From: Wandonia haliotis
Lineage (GTDB): Bacteria; Bacteroidota; Bacteroidia; Flavobacteriales_D; Crocinitomicaceae
Length of the DNA stretch: 64,000 bases
Direction of reading: 5' to 3'
Assembly (NCBI RefSeq): GCF_039523435.1
Contig: NZ_BAAAFH010000003.1
Location: 1,164,207 to 1,228,206, forward strand
A program made the translations under genes and the position numbers. Positions 33,377 through 42,829 of this stretch are shown here, one piece after another. Position 1 is the stretch's first letter. Every line of letters begins with the position of its first letter. The notes under the pieces are model-generated. The model was not told the DNA's origin, made no database searches, and was given only the letters and a program-made list of their open reading frames with translations.

Positions 33377-34875
33377 AATAGTTTAATTTCTTCGATTATT
33401 TTCCGATCGTTTGAAAGGCGGGGAACTTTATGTTGACCACCTAGTTTACCTTTCTGTTTGAGCCAATGGTCAAAATCTCCGGGATTCAAAATATGTACTT
33501 TGGGGCGCTTTAGAGCAATATCAGCTGTCCGTTTAGCTTCGTAGTCACTATTCAATTGTTGCAGCGTTTGATCCAATGTATCGATAAAACGATCTAAATT
33601 TTCCGGTTTATGAATAAATTCAATCAACCATTCGTGGGCTCCACCATCCGAATTTTCCATAAAGAAGGGAGCAGCGGTATAATCTCTGATTTGAGCACCA
33701 TGATTTTCGCAGGCTATGCCGATGGCTTTATCCGTATTTTCGACAATTAGTTCTTCTCCGAAGGCATTAATAAATTGAGTTGTTCTGCCGGTAATTTTAA
33801 ACCGATAAGGAGAAGTACTCGTAAAACGAATTGTATCCCCAAGTATATAACGCCAAAGTCCTCCGTTTGTAGAGATGACCAGGGCATAATTTTTGCCGGG
33901 TTCTACGTCTTTCAGACTAATCACTTCTGTTGAATGCACACCATCGAATTTATCCATAGGAATAAACTCAAAAAATATGCCATAATCCAGCATAAGGAGT
34001 AGTTCGTCCGAATCTTTCTGATCCTGAATTCCAAAAAAACCTTCAGAGGCATTGTAGCTCTCAACATACTTCATGTTTCCGGAGATAATCTTTTTGTATT
34101 CATTTCTGTAGGGGTCAAATTTTACCCCTCCATGCATGAATAACTCCAGATTAGGCCATACTTCTTTAATGTCCTTTTTTCCGGTTATTTCCAGAATTCT
34201 GTTCAACAAGACAAGTGTCCAGCTAGGAACTCCGGCAAGAATGACAACATCTTCCTGGATTGTACTTCGAGCCATTTTTTCGATCTTCTCTTCCCAGTTA
34301 CTCATCAGAGCAATTTCACGGGAGGGAGTACGCTTGATTTCTGCCCACCAGGGTAAGTTTTTAACAATAATAGCCGAAAGGTCACCAAAGTATCCATCCT
34401 GACCAATTTGATAAGGTTGAGAACTTCCTCCGACCACCAGATGTTTTCCTTTATATAGTTTTGTGTCCGGGTAGTTATTGTAATGAATACTCAAAAGATC
34501 TTTACCGCCTTTATAATGGCAATCCTCCAGTGATTCTTTTGTTACAGGGATGAATTTACTTTTGTCGGAAGTGGTTCCAGATGATTTTGCGAACCATTTT
34601 ACATCCGTGGGCCATAACAACCCCTGCTCTCCATCAAACATCCGGTTTACCCAAGGTTTGAGGTCGTTGTAATCCTGTAAAGGAACTGCTTTTCTGAACG
34701 TTTCATAAGAATCAATAGCTGTGTATCCGTGTTTCTCTCCCCATTCAGTGGTTTCTGCCGTAGTAATGAGTTTGGTCAGAAGTTCGTCCTGAACTTCAAT
34801 TGGGTATTTTTTAAACAAATCAATTTGATGTATTCGTTTCTTTATTATCCACCCAAATATTGAATTTAACGGCAT
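33358..34875 (-). CDS. GH3 auxin-responsive-promoter family protein
   Basis: A 505-residue protein of the GH3 adenylating superfamily, which in plants conjugates amino acids to small acids. Motifs: FAKSSGTTSDKSKFIPV (ATP-binding loop), ILAGVPSWTLVLL, YNASEGFFGIQD, YRFKITGRTTQFINAFGEELIVENTD and a C-terminal lysine-rich strand. Bacterial GH3 proteins have no agreed substrate. Full length. The downstream secreted propeller gene overlaps it. Confidence 0.88.
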   Translation of the reverse strand: MPLNSIFGWIIKKRIHQIDLFKKYPIEVQDELLTKLITTAETTEWGEKHGYTAIDSYETFRKAVPLQDYNDLKPWVNRMFDGEQGLLWPTDVKWFAKSSGTTSDKSKFIPVTKESLEDCHYKGGKDLLSIHYNNYPDTKLYKGKHLVVGGSSQPYQIGQDGYFGDLSAIIVKNLPWWAEIKRTPSREIALMSNWEEKIEKMARSTIQEDVVILAGVPSWTLVLLNRILEITGKKDIKEVWPNLELFMHGGVKFDPYRNEYKKIISGNMKYVESYNASEGFFGIQDQKDSDELLLMLDYGIFFEFIPMDKFDGVHSTEVISLKDVEPGKNYALVISTNGGLWRYILGDTIRFTSTSPYRFKITGRTTQFINAFGEELIVENTDKAIGIACENHGAQIRDYTAAPFFMENSDGGAHEWLIEFIHKPENLDRFIDTLDQTLQQLNSDYEAKRTADIALKRPKVHILNPGDFDHWLKQKGKLGGQHKVPRLSNDRKIIEEIKLFCQLEV

Positions 34876-34940
34876 TTGTACATATTTTGTGAGCCTAATT
34901 TAATAAAAAAAGAGCGTCTGAACACTTTGAATAAAAACAA

Positions 34941-34967
34941 AAGAGAGGTTGTACAACAACCTCTCTT
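34941..34967 (-). terminator. Terminator of the small lipoprotein gene
   Basis: Perfect 12-base arms AAGAGAGGTTGT and ACAACCTCTCTT with a 3-base loop, followed on the minus strand by TTGTTTTTATT. Confidence 0.85.
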
Positions 34968-35001
34968 CTGTATACCACAAAAATTAATTAGTACAATGAC
35001 A

Positions 35002-35244
35002 TTACTTTAACTTACAGGAAACATTGCTATGATCTGCTTCAGCTTCCAATAGAGTTTTATGACTGTCACATACTTTTTCAGCATCTTTCTTTTTAGCATC
35101 CGCGATGGAGTAGTTAGCGCTTTCATCGTGTGTATGATCTTCATGTGCTGCTTCAAAAGTACAGGCGCATGAATAATCTTTTTTACATGAAGCAAATGCT
35201 GCTGTCATTCCAAGTAGACTGAAAATAATAAATGTCTTTTTCAT
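35002..35244 (-). CDS. Small His/Cys-containing lipoprotein
   Basis: An 80-residue lipoprotein: FAS-C gives the lipobox with Cys20. The mature part holds five histidines (34, 37, 39 in HEDHTHD, 62, 72) and four further cysteines (26, 28 in CAC, 59, 77), so metal binding or disulphide structure is likely. It stands behind a 25-base palindrome that covers its -33 element. Function unknown; a metal-stress or metal-scavenging role is inferred, not shown. Confidence 0.82.
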   Translation of the reverse strand: MKKTFIIFSLLGMTAAFASCKKDYSCACTFEAAHEDHTHDESANYSIADAKKKDAEKVCDSHKTLLEAEADHSNVSCKLK

Positions 35245-35277
35245 ATTTTCCTTATTTAAGAATTAGAATTATCTCTG

Positions 35278-35308
35278 CAATAGTAGTATATAAAATTCAT
35301 TTATGCAA
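35278..35308 (-). promoter_or_regulatory. Promoter of the small lipoprotein gene
   Basis: On the minus strand TTG (35308-35306) and, after 20 bases, TACTATTG (35285-35278), one mismatch from TAnnTTTG. Predicted start near 35273, 29 bases before the ATG. Confidence 0.5.
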
Positions 35309-35323
35309 CATTGTTGCATAAAT
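35299..35323. promoter_or_regulatory. 25-base palindromic operator, Fur/Zur-family-like
   Basis: Perfect dyad with 12-base arms, ATTTATGCAACA and TGTTGCATAAAT, around a single central T. It overlaps the -33 TTG of the lipoprotein promoter, the position expected for a repressor. The spacing and AT-rich arms are Fur/Zur-like in style; the actual regulator is not identified. Confidence 0.6.
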
Positions 35324-35349
35324 AGTTTGTGAATTCTTAGGATAAAAAA

Positions 35350-35380
35350 AAATCAGCCCGGACAATTGCCAGACTGATTT
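35350..35380 (-). terminator. Terminator of the mannosidase-like gene
   Basis: Minus strand AAATCAG ... CTGATTT hairpin with imperfect inner pairing, followed by TTTTTTT. It is 24 bases past the stop codon. Confidence 0.7.
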
Positions 35381-35403
35381 CAAAAACAAAAAGCACACTT
35401 ATC

Positions 35404-37695
35404 CTAGTAGGTAAGTACATCGTATTTGTCAATTACCCTGCTGAATTTTAGTGTGTTGCTACTGTCAGTTAACTCAATCAGATAAGTATGTTTTCCTTTT
35501 TTTAATTCTTTGATCTTCCTGTTGTCAGCTATTGAAAAGAAGGGAACGTGCTGATTAGGTGTGATTTCAACAATAGAGTCATGAATAACGTGATTTTTTT
35601 TCGTATCCTGTTTTACGATTCGCAGTGTCAATTTTTGTGTTTTGTTCAGGTCATTAACACCTACAAATTGCAACTCTCCGTTTTCAACCTTTGGAATTAC
35701 AGCTACGGGAGCATAAATCCATTGTAATTGTTTGTGGGATTCTTTCCATCTGCCAAAAACATCACGCGTCGACCAACTGGGACCAGGCCAGCAATCATTT
35801 AGCTGCCAGTAGAGTGTTCCTCCGTTGTATTCGGCAAGACGGTGAGCATCAATAGCAACGCGCATTGCCAACGCCTGTGTATGTTGACTAAACCGGACAA
35901 ATTCTTCAAAATCTTTCGGTTTATCAAAATACTGAAGTCCTTGTTTTTCAATTAATCCGTTACCGGGAGGACTTTTCTGATGCCATTTCATTACTTCACT
36001 ATCCAGTGCCCAGTCTTTTTCGGAACTAAATGTTTTTATCGTTTCCATATCAGGAAATGACTGAAAGCCCCATTCGGCCATAAAACGTCCTAGGTATTGT
36101 CTGTATTTTTCAAATGGGTGGCCGGCATGCCAGACTCCCCAGTAGTGAACCGTTCCTGATTTTATTTTCTTTAGTTTGGTATAACTCCTTTCAGGAGAGG
36201 TAGGAGTATAACTTCTTTGCGGATCATATTGAGAAATGACAGAGGGGATGAGTGTGTCGAACAATTTGAGGTAATTGTGGTAGAGGAAAGTAGAATCGGA
36301 TTTTGAATAATTAAATTTGCGTTGCCATCCCCATTGGTGCCAGGCTACTTCTATTTCATTGTTTCCATTCCAGTGCGCAATGCTTGGATGATTTCGTAAT
36401 CTCAAAACGTTCTCTTTGACTTCTTCTTTAACATTGGAAAGGAAAGCAGAATCACCGGGATACATGGTTCCGGCAAACATAAAATCCTGCCAGACAAGTA
36501 TTCCGTTTTCGTCACAGAGTTCATAGAAGTAGTCGTTCTCATAGATTCCGCCACCCCAAATCCGGATCATGTTAATATTCACCGCTTTTGCATCAGCAAT
36601 CAGTGAATCATACTGTGTGGATCTGACGGAAGGTAGAAAGTTACTCTGAGGAATATAGTTTGCTCCGCGGACAAAAAATTTCTGACCATTTACCTTGAAG
36701 TAAAAACTTCTCCCCAAATCATCTTCCTCCTGAACAAGCTCTATCGTGCGTAAGCCTATTTTTCTTGTTTTTTCATCCAGCAGAAAATGATCTTGTTTTA
36801 GTCGTACAGGCACCGAATACATATATTGATCTCCCCATTCATGTGGCCACCATAATTTGGGATTTTCAATAGAGATGGTATACCGTATGGTTGTATCGCC
36901 AATAAAGTTGGGCAGTAGAATACTTTTGGCTCCGGTAACGACCGAATACTCTTTTTTCTCAAAAGAGCGGACTGAAACAGCAATCTCCAGTTCGGCCAGT
37001 GAATCCGATAATGTTTTCTGGTGAACCTGAACATCATTTAACACCGCCGTATTATAAAACTTCAGATAGACCGGACGCCAAATCCCCATAGTAACATATC
37101 TTGGTCCCCAATCCCAGCCAAAGTGATACGGAGCTTTACGTACATAAGGACTAACCCTGATATCAACCATTTCTGATGAAGCAGGAAGTTCTATAGGAGC
37201 ATTTTTTACATATTCCTGCCATTTGGTTACCGGAGATTCAAAGAGAACGGTAAGTTTATTCTCTCCTACTTTTACTAGTTTTCTTACGGCAAATTCCCAG
37301 GATCTGAACATATTGTTTGAGATACCGATGGTATCGCCATTAAGAATGACAGTTGCATAAGTGTCCAAACCTTCAAATATCAGCGATACATTGGAATTTT
37401 GTAATTCCTCTTCACTAATTTCGAAATCCAGTTGATATTGCCAGTTTTTTTCTTCTACCCACTGTATTTCTTTCTCATTTAGTCCGTACCAGGGATCAGG
37501 AATCTTATTGTGATTAAGTAAATCTGTATGCACAACACCCGGAACTGTAGCTTTTAACCAATTCGTTTTTTGCGCTTCCGAAAATACCCATCCCTCGTGT
37601 AATTTTCGGATTACGGGTTGTTGATCAACTTGTCCGTGCGACGAACAACCGGTTAGGAGGATCAGGAATACAAGACTTAAAAAGAAGAACCGCAT
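35404..37695 (-). CDS. GH2 beta-mannosidase-like lipoprotein
   Basis: A 763-residue glycoside hydrolase family 2 enzyme, exported and lipidated (LLTGC, Cys17). The N-terminal sugar-binding beta-domain (~25-220), immunoglobulin-like domain (~220-320) and TIM barrel (~320-650) are in order. The acid/base is Glu447 in HWNGNNE and the nucleophile Glu541 in AEWGFQSFP; FGWDWGPRY and RIWGGGIYENDYFY are typical of beta-mannosidases. It likely acts on mannose-containing oligosaccharides at the surface or in the periplasm. Single gene with promoter and terminator. Confidence 0.92.
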   Translation of the reverse strand: MRFFFLSLVFLILLTGCSSHGQVDQQPVIRKLHEGWVFSEAQKTNWLKATVPGVVHTDLLNHNKIPDPWYGLNEKEIQWVEEKNWQYQLDFEISEEELQNSNVSLIFEGLDTYATVILNGDTIGISNNMFRSWEFAVRKLVKVGENKLTVLFESPVTKWQEYVKNAPIELPASSEMVDIRVSPYVRKAPYHFGWDWGPRYVTMGIWRPVYLKFYNTAVLNDVQVHQKTLSDSLAELEIAVSVRSFEKKEYSVVTGAKSILLPNFIGDTTIRYTISIENPKLWWPHEWGDQYMYSVPVRLKQDHFLLDEKTRKIGLRTIELVQEEDDLGRSFYFKVNGQKFFVRGANYIPQSNFLPSVRSTQYDSLIADAKAVNINMIRIWGGGIYENDYFYELCDENGILVWQDFMFAGTMYPGDSAFLSNVKEEVKENVLRLRNHPSIAHWNGNNEIEVAWHQWGWQRKFNYSKSDSTFLYHNYLKLFDTLIPSVISQYDPQRSYTPTSPERSYTKLKKIKSGTVHYWGVWHAGHPFEKYRQYLGRFMAEWGFQSFPDMETIKTFSSEKDWALDSEVMKWHQKSPPGNGLIEKQGLQYFDKPKDFEEFVRFSQHTQALAMRVAIDAHRLAEYNGGTLYWQLNDCWPGPSWSTRDVFGRWKESHKQLQWIYAPVAVIPKVENGELQFVGVNDLNKTQKLTLRIVKQDTKKNHVIHDSIVEITPNQHVPFFSIADNRKIKELKKGKHTYLIELTDSSNTLKFSRVIDKYDVLTY

Positions 37696-37717
37696 GTATA
37701 CAGATTTACGTTTACCA

Positions 37718-37725
37718 CAAAGGTA
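37718..37725 (-). promoter_or_regulatory. -7 box of the mannosidase-like gene
   Basis: Minus-strand TACCTTTG, predicted start near 37713 and an 18-base leader. No -33 match. Confidence 0.5.
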
Positions 37726-37792
37726 GAATTAATCCTACGATCCGTTTTATATTTTATTGTGTTGATCTGAGAGTAAAAATATAGAAAGATAA

Positions 37793-37826
37793 AAAAACCG
37801 GAAAATGAATTCATTCTCCGGTTTTT
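37793..37826 (-). terminator. Terminator of the secreted phosphatase operon
   Basis: Long hairpin with ACCGGAGAATGAATTC facing its near-complement and flanked by A and T runs; T-run on the minus strand follows. It lies 22 bases past the PhoD stop codon. Confidence 0.85.
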
Positions 37827-37848
37827 GTACGTACAGATTAGATTGAGC

Positions 37849-39735
37849 TTATTGTTTTATAAAACGTTTTCTGATAACAGTATTGTCTTCACTTTCAATA
37901 AAAAGGGTGTACGATCCGGAAGCAAAATCAGTTGTATTTACCTGTTTGATCCAGGAACCTTTTTGGCAAATGAAGGATTCATTCCATACGATTCGTCCTG
38001 TAGCATCAATGACTTTCATGCCTATTTTTCCAGTTGTCATATTGGAAAACTGAATATTCAGCAAAGTAGAAACAGGATTCGGGTATAACCCCATTACGAT
38101 AACATCCTGATCATTCTCCAATGCATTTGTAGGTTCTTCTTCCGGCTCCTCTTCCGGTTCTTCGACTACAATTCTCGGACAGTATTGAGGGACATCACCG
38201 AAAATATCTTCTCGGGCAAAAGAAACTGTATTCGTTTCATGTAGTTGATTGGCATTCGTGTTTTTGTAATATGATTTTGCCCATGAATATGATGTATTGG
38301 GCTCATCAATGGTTGACATGAAATACCAGTCAGACTGAATCCGGTTTTGATTGACATCGACGATTATATACCCTTTTTTGTCAAGATTTGTCCACTTAAT
38401 ATGGCTATTGGCAGCGAGAATAGCTCCCGCTCCGATATCTGCTGCGAATTCTACTCCCGGAGACGTAACACTTGGGGTAACAAACTCAACTCCCACATTT
38501 GTAGAATTAACCCGTATTTCCGAAGCCCAGGAAGTATGTATATCTCCTGTCAGTACAACAAAATTTTGAATACCCTGATATAAGATGTGGTTGAGAAGCA
38601 TGGACCTTTCCAACGGATATCCATCCCATTGGTCCATGTTTAAAGCAATACCAAAAGCGGTTAGTGGTGCAATCATAACCTGTTGAGCAACGATTTTGTA
38701 GGTTGCACTACTATTCGATAATTCATTGAGTAACCAATCTCTTTGGGGAATTCCCATCAAAGTTCTTGTTGGGCTGTTAAGTTGAGAACTACCAAAACTG
38801 ACTTGTTCACTTCTCCCTTCAAGCCGGGTGTCAAGAAATAAAAAGTCGACCAACGTTCCGTAAGATATGGAGCGATAAATCTGATATTGTCCCTGTTCAT
38901 TATTATCGCGAATTGGCATCCATTCAAAATAGGCTTTTTTAGATGCATTTTTTCGTTCGATCCAGTCTCCCTCATCCGAAGTGTGATTCTCAGCTCCGTT
39001 TAACCAGGAATCATTTGCCGATTCGTGATCATCCCAAATACAAAACCAGGGAAATAGCTGATGCAATCTGCGTAAATCAGGATCTAGTTTATAAATGGAA
39101 TGCCGCATACGGTAATCACTTAGTGTGACAATCTCGTGCATAGGGTCAACAACCCTTCCCGCTTGAGGGTTAGGTGAGTATCCGCCTGTCTCGTATTCAT
39201 AATAATAATCACCGAGACAAAGTACGGCATCAAAATCCTTGCGTTCTGCTAAAGAGGCATAGACATTGAAAAATCCAGCTTCAAAATTAGCACAGGATAC
39301 AACTGCATAACGCAAACTATCCTTAAACGTCATTTCGGAAGGTGTTGTTCGGGTTCTTCCTTGAATACTGCGTTGTCCGAAAGCGTAAAATTCATAATAA
39401 TACCAGGTGTCCGGAGCAAGATTTGTGACATCAATCTTAACGGTGTAATCCCGTTCATGAGTTGTGATAAGACTACCGGATTGTACAACATTGGTCATTG
39501 CAGTATCCGTAGCCACTTTCCAGCTTACAATAACGGGTTCCTGATCCGTTGAGATAGGAGTGACACGGGTCCAGATTATTACCTTGTCCTGTAAAGGATC
39601 TCCGGAAGCTACACCATGATAAAAAGGTTCCATACAGGGTTCCGGAGTTATGCTTTTCGGAGTAAGAAGATCCGACTGAGCAAATAAGAAATTCCCTGCG
39701 GATAAGATTAAAATGAATAGTAGAAGACGATTCAT
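37849..39735 (-). CDS. Secreted PhoD-type alkaline phosphatase with T9SS type A sorting domain
   Basis: A 628-residue exported phosphatase/phosphodiesterase. Signal peptide (MNRLLLFILILSAG, Q20 region), an N-terminal PhoD_N-like beta domain (GVASGDPLQDKVIIWTRVTP), and a metallophosphatase core with CLGDYYYEYE, WDDHESANDSW and VLTGDIHTSW metal-ligand motifs. A Glu/Pro-rich spacer (EEPEEEPEEEP) leads to a C-terminal type IX sorting domain (GLYPNPVSTLLNI ... SYTLFIES). It frees phosphate from organic phosphate outside the cell. Last of a four-gene minus-strand group. Confidence 0.92.
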   Translation of the reverse strand: MNRLLLFILILSAGNFLFAQSDLLTPKSITPEPCMEPFYHGVASGDPLQDKVIIWTRVTPISTDQEPVIVSWKVATDTAMTNVVQSGSLITTHERDYTVKIDVTNLAPDTWYYYEFYAFGQRSIQGRTRTTPSEMTFKDSLRYAVVSCANFEAGFFNVYASLAERKDFDAVLCLGDYYYEYETGGYSPNPQAGRVVDPMHEIVTLSDYRMRHSIYKLDPDLRRLHQLFPWFCIWDDHESANDSWLNGAENHTSDEGDWIERKNASKKAYFEWMPIRDNNEQGQYQIYRSISYGTLVDFLFLDTRLEGRSEQVSFGSSQLNSPTRTLMGIPQRDWLLNELSNSSATYKIVAQQVMIAPLTAFGIALNMDQWDGYPLERSMLLNHILYQGIQNFVVLTGDIHTSWASEIRVNSTNVGVEFVTPSVTSPGVEFAADIGAGAILAANSHIKWTNLDKKGYIIVDVNQNRIQSDWYFMSTIDEPNTSYSWAKSYYKNTNANQLHETNTVSFAREDIFGDVPQYCPRIVVEEPEEEPEEEPTNALENDQDVIVMGLYPNPVSTLLNIQFSNMTTGKIGMKVIDATGRIVWNESFICQKGSWIKQVNTTDFASGSYTLFIESEDNTVIRKRFIKQ

Positions 39736-39741
39736 AATTAC

Positions 39742-41319
39742 TTAGTTTTTGAGAATCTTGGTCGTAACGTAAGCATTCTGTCTTTTAATCGTAACAAAAT
39801 ATAAACCGGAGCTCAGTCCTGCCATACTTATTGTAACAGAAGAAGGAATATTTTCCTGTGATACGACAGTTACTCCTTTTGTATCAGTAATTGTTACCGA
39901 TGATGAACCAGCTTCTCCATTCAGAAGATCTACAGTTAAAATATCGTTTACAGGGTTCGGATAGATTGAAAAACGAATAGTTTCTTCATGATCCAATCCG
40001 GCATAAGCTTCACAGACATACGCATACGTTCCTTCTGAGGCAGTTACCCCTCCTGCTATATTTATTTCCGGGGTAATCTGGTTTGTACTACAGTATCCCG
40101 TGAAAATCTTAATTCGACCTCCACCGCCTGATCCTCCGTCTCCACCATTTTGACCATTTCCAGTGGTAATAGATTCCGAGTCACAGAACAAGTTTCCACC
40201 GTAGCTGCAGGAGCCTCCGATACCACCGTTTCCGCCATTTCCACCATTTCCACCGGCTGCGGATAGAGTTCCCGAAACAGAGGCTGTTTCAGATTGAATA
40301 AGAATTCCTCCACCCGATCCGGCGCCTGCACCAGAACCGGCACCTGCACCAGAAGAAACTGTTGCTTCACCGCAATCATCACAAGCGTCAGAACAGCATC
40401 TTGGAGTTTCTCCTCCATTTCCCGCATGTCCTCCGTTCAGACCGTCTTCTCCGTTTACATGAATGTAGCCGGTTATTTCAACTGATTCAGTTGCGGAGAG
40501 AATGACAAGTCCTCCGCCAGTTCCTCCTCGGTTACCGGGGCTTCCGGATGTGAAAGAACGTCCTCCGCCTCCACTTCCGGCACCACCTGATCCCATATCT
40601 ATATCTTCTTCTGATTCAGTTCCGTAGATTTCTCCGTATTGCCCTCCTGTTCCACCAACTCCGGCAGATATAGGGTAGGCAGAAGACGCAGAAGGTCCGT
40701 TAGATCCATGTGTAGAAGAACCGTTACCGCCAGAAGAACCATTGGTTCCATGTCCTCCATAACTGGCACCGCCACCTCCGCCGGCACCACCACCACCGGG
40801 AATCATTCCGTATACGTCACCATTGTTTTCACAACGTTGCTTGGGACCTGAACCATTAGATCCTGAATTCCCTGGTAAACCAGCTCCTGAGCCATTTCCT
40901 GTTGCTCCGGCATCTCCTCCGGAAACTGAAACAACACCGTGATCGTCTTTACTACTGCATCCGGTAAGTGCATTAGCATGTCCTGTCTGACTGTTCACTG
41001 CCATTCCTCCGGCTCCGGCAGTACCACCGGGATATCCGGCATAATCACCGTTAATTTCTCCTTCGATAGTAATGTTTTCAGCGTGTATTTCCAGTTTCCC
41101 ACATCCTCCTGAAGTAAAGGGTTTTACATAGATAGCAACATCTGAAGCAATTGTAAAGTCCCCGTCAACGTAATAAACTCCTGACATAAAATCACTCATT
41201 GTGATATCCATGTCACCTGTTACATACGTGGTGTCGCATTGCGCCTGGGCTGAATGCCCTAGCAAAAGTGCAGTGATCGTTGATAGGATTAAGGCTCCTG
41301 TAGATCTACTCTTTTTCAT
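39742..41319 (-). CDS. Glycine-rich secreted T9SS protein
   Basis: A 525-residue protein with a signal peptide (GALILSTITALLLGHSAQAQ) and a long low-complexity Gly/Ser-rich core (~80-430, GGGGAGGGGGASYGGHG-type stretches, several Cys pairs). An SIYPNPVNDILTV type A sorting domain follows (~440-525). Gly-rich repeats of this kind form extended or gel-like matrices in many bacteria; no catalytic motif is seen. The DNA is locally richer in GC and in repeats of the codons for Gly. It sits between two phosphatase genes in one transcript. Confidence 0.85.
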   Translation of the reverse strand: MKKSRSTGALILSTITALLLGHSAQAQCDTTYVTGDMDITMSDFMSGVYYVDGDFTIASDVAIYVKPFTSGGCGKLEIHAENITIEGEINGDYAGYPGGTAGAGGMAVNSQTGHANALTGCSSKDDHGVVSVSGGDAGATGNGSGAGLPGNSGSNGSGPKQRCENNGDVYGMIPGGGGAGGGGGASYGGHGTNGSSGGNGSSTHGSNGPSASSAYPISAGVGGTGGQYGEIYGTESEEDIDMGSGGAGSGGGGRSFTSGSPGNRGGTGGGLVILSATESVEITGYIHVNGEDGLNGGHAGNGGETPRCCSDACDDCGEATVSSGAGAGSGAGAGSGGGILIQSETASVSGTLSAAGGNGGNGGNGGIGGSCSYGGNLFCDSESITTGNGQNGGDGGSGGGGRIKIFTGYCSTNQITPEINIAGGVTASEGTYAYVCEAYAGLDHEETIRFSIYPNPVNDILTVDLLNGEAGSSSVTITDTKGVTVVSQENIPSSVTISMAGLSSGLYFVTIKRQNAYVTTKILKN

Positions 41320-41327
41320 AATGAGGA

Positions 41328-42797
41328 TTACTTAATAATTAGTTTTTTCGAAGAACGTCCTGATTCTGAAATGATCTCAACGAAGTAAACACCTGATCGA
41401 ATACCGGAAAGGTCAACATTTGTTTTTCCGGAAACCGGAGCTATATCAGCTTTAACTTCTTTCCCGGATAAATCTTTAATAGAGATGGAAGAAGGAGTTA
41501 ACGTATTGTATTCGATTGTGATCATATTTTCGGCAGGATTTGGAAATACATTCCAGGAATTGTTCATTTCCTCTTCATATAATCCGACACTTCCTACAGC
41601 TACGCAATCAGAACTTACTGTACAACCATTTTCTGTAACCTGAACAGAGTATAATGAGTTGTGAGTAGCTGTGAAAGATTCGTAGATCGCGCCTGATACG
41701 GGAGAATTCCCTGAAACACAGTCTATCCATTGGAACGAAGCATTTCCAATCGCTCCTGAATATTGTGCGGTAAGAGTAACTCCTTGTTGATTAATCGATA
41801 CCGTATTGTTTGATACCTGAAGTTGCTCCAAAGATTGAGCACTACCATTTGCCCCATAAACGATAATCGATCCTGAAGTAGCATTATCTAGTTCGGAAAG
41901 AGTAATTTCCGTGTCATTAACAACTGAAAAAGGTACAGTAATACCATTAACAGAAACTGAATCAATATCAACGAAATTGGTTCCTGTTATTACGACGGGT
42001 GAGGTACTGTTTGAGCAAACAAAATCGGGAGTAAAAGAAGAAATGGTTAACCAGGAAACTACGACAATTCCCTGAGCTCCGGAAGCTCCATAACGATTAG
42101 ATTCAACTCCGCTCCAGCTTTTTCTGGCGCCACCGCCACCGCCACCGTAGTTGTATCCTTCGACACCGTCATCGTCGCCACCGCTAACACCGCCGTTACC
42201 GCCGCTACCACCGTAGTTAGAAGTTCCTATCCCCGGAGTTCCTTCTCCACCATTCTGCCCCGGACCGTTACTTCCTGCGGCTCCTCCACCGCCACCACCG
42301 TAGTCGTTATCATTGGTTGAACCTCCGTTACCTCCATTGTAACGAGCGAGGTTTCCTACTGAGTTAGCTGCTTTACCTCCTTGTGCCCCTGATGATTGAC
42401 TTCCGTCAGATAGAATAAGTGTTTTTCCTCCTTCGGCACGAACCGTTGTCAAAGCATCTGTAGAAGAAGCGCTACCAAAGTAAGAACTTCCTCCATGGAT
42501 AGCAGTACTTGAGTTTTGGACTCCTGCATTTCCTACATGGACAATATAAGTTTCTCCCGCAGTTACATTAACAATACCACTTGCATAAGCAGCACCGCCA
42601 CCACCGCCGGATTCGCGAGCGGAAGACCCTTTTACACGTCCTCCACCGCCACCGCCACCGATAGCCTGAACTTTTACGGATAGTACACCTTCAGGAGCAA
42701 CAAAATTATTGTTCCCTACATTTGTGAACTGTTGTGTCTGTGCCAGACCTCCTAGTGAGGTCAGCATCATAATTAGTACTAGTTTACTTGATTTCAT
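41328..42797 (-). CDS. Glycine-rich/IPT-domain secreted T9SS protein
   Basis: A 489-residue exported protein. Signal peptide (~1-20), then a glycine-rich domain (FVAPEGVLSVKVQAIGGGGGGG, ~30-240), an IPT/TIG-like domain (~255-335; SFTPDFVCSNSTSPVVITGTNF), an immunoglobulin-like segment (~335-400) and a type A sorting domain (VFPNPAENMITI ... GVYFVEI). Likely a surface adhesin or matrix protein. Its stop codon is 8 bases from the next gene of the operon. Confidence 0.85.
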   Translation of the reverse strand: MKSSKLVLIMMLTSLGGLAQTQQFTNVGNNNFVAPEGVLSVKVQAIGGGGGGGRVKGSSARESGGGGGAAYASGIVNVTAGETYIVHVGNAGVQNSSTAIHGGSSYFGSASSTDALTTVRAEGGKTLILSDGSQSSGAQGGKAANSVGNLARYNGGNGGSTNDNDYGGGGGGAAGSNGPGQNGGEGTPGIGTSNYGGSGGNGGVSGGDDDGVEGYNYGGGGGGARKSWSGVESNRYGASGAQGIVVVSWLTISSFTPDFVCSNSTSPVVITGTNFVDIDSVSVNGITVPFSVVNDTEITLSELDNATSGSIIVYGANGSAQSLEQLQVSNNTVSINQQGVTLTAQYSGAIGNASFQWIDCVSGNSPVSGAIYESFTATHNSLYSVQVTENGCTVSSDCVAVGSVGLYEEEMNNSWNVFPNPAENMITIEYNTLTPSSISIKDLSGKEVKADIAPVSGKTNVDLSGIRSGVYFVEIISESGRSSKKLIIK

Positions 42798-42829
42798 AGT
42801 GCTGGATGTTATTATTTGATGATGTTTTA

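Noticed and set aside
40200..42700. Dense CCACCGCC-type repeats as a possible CRISPR or microsatellite
   Set aside because: They are in frame, vary in length, have no regular spacers and encode glycine-rich protein segments on the minus strand.
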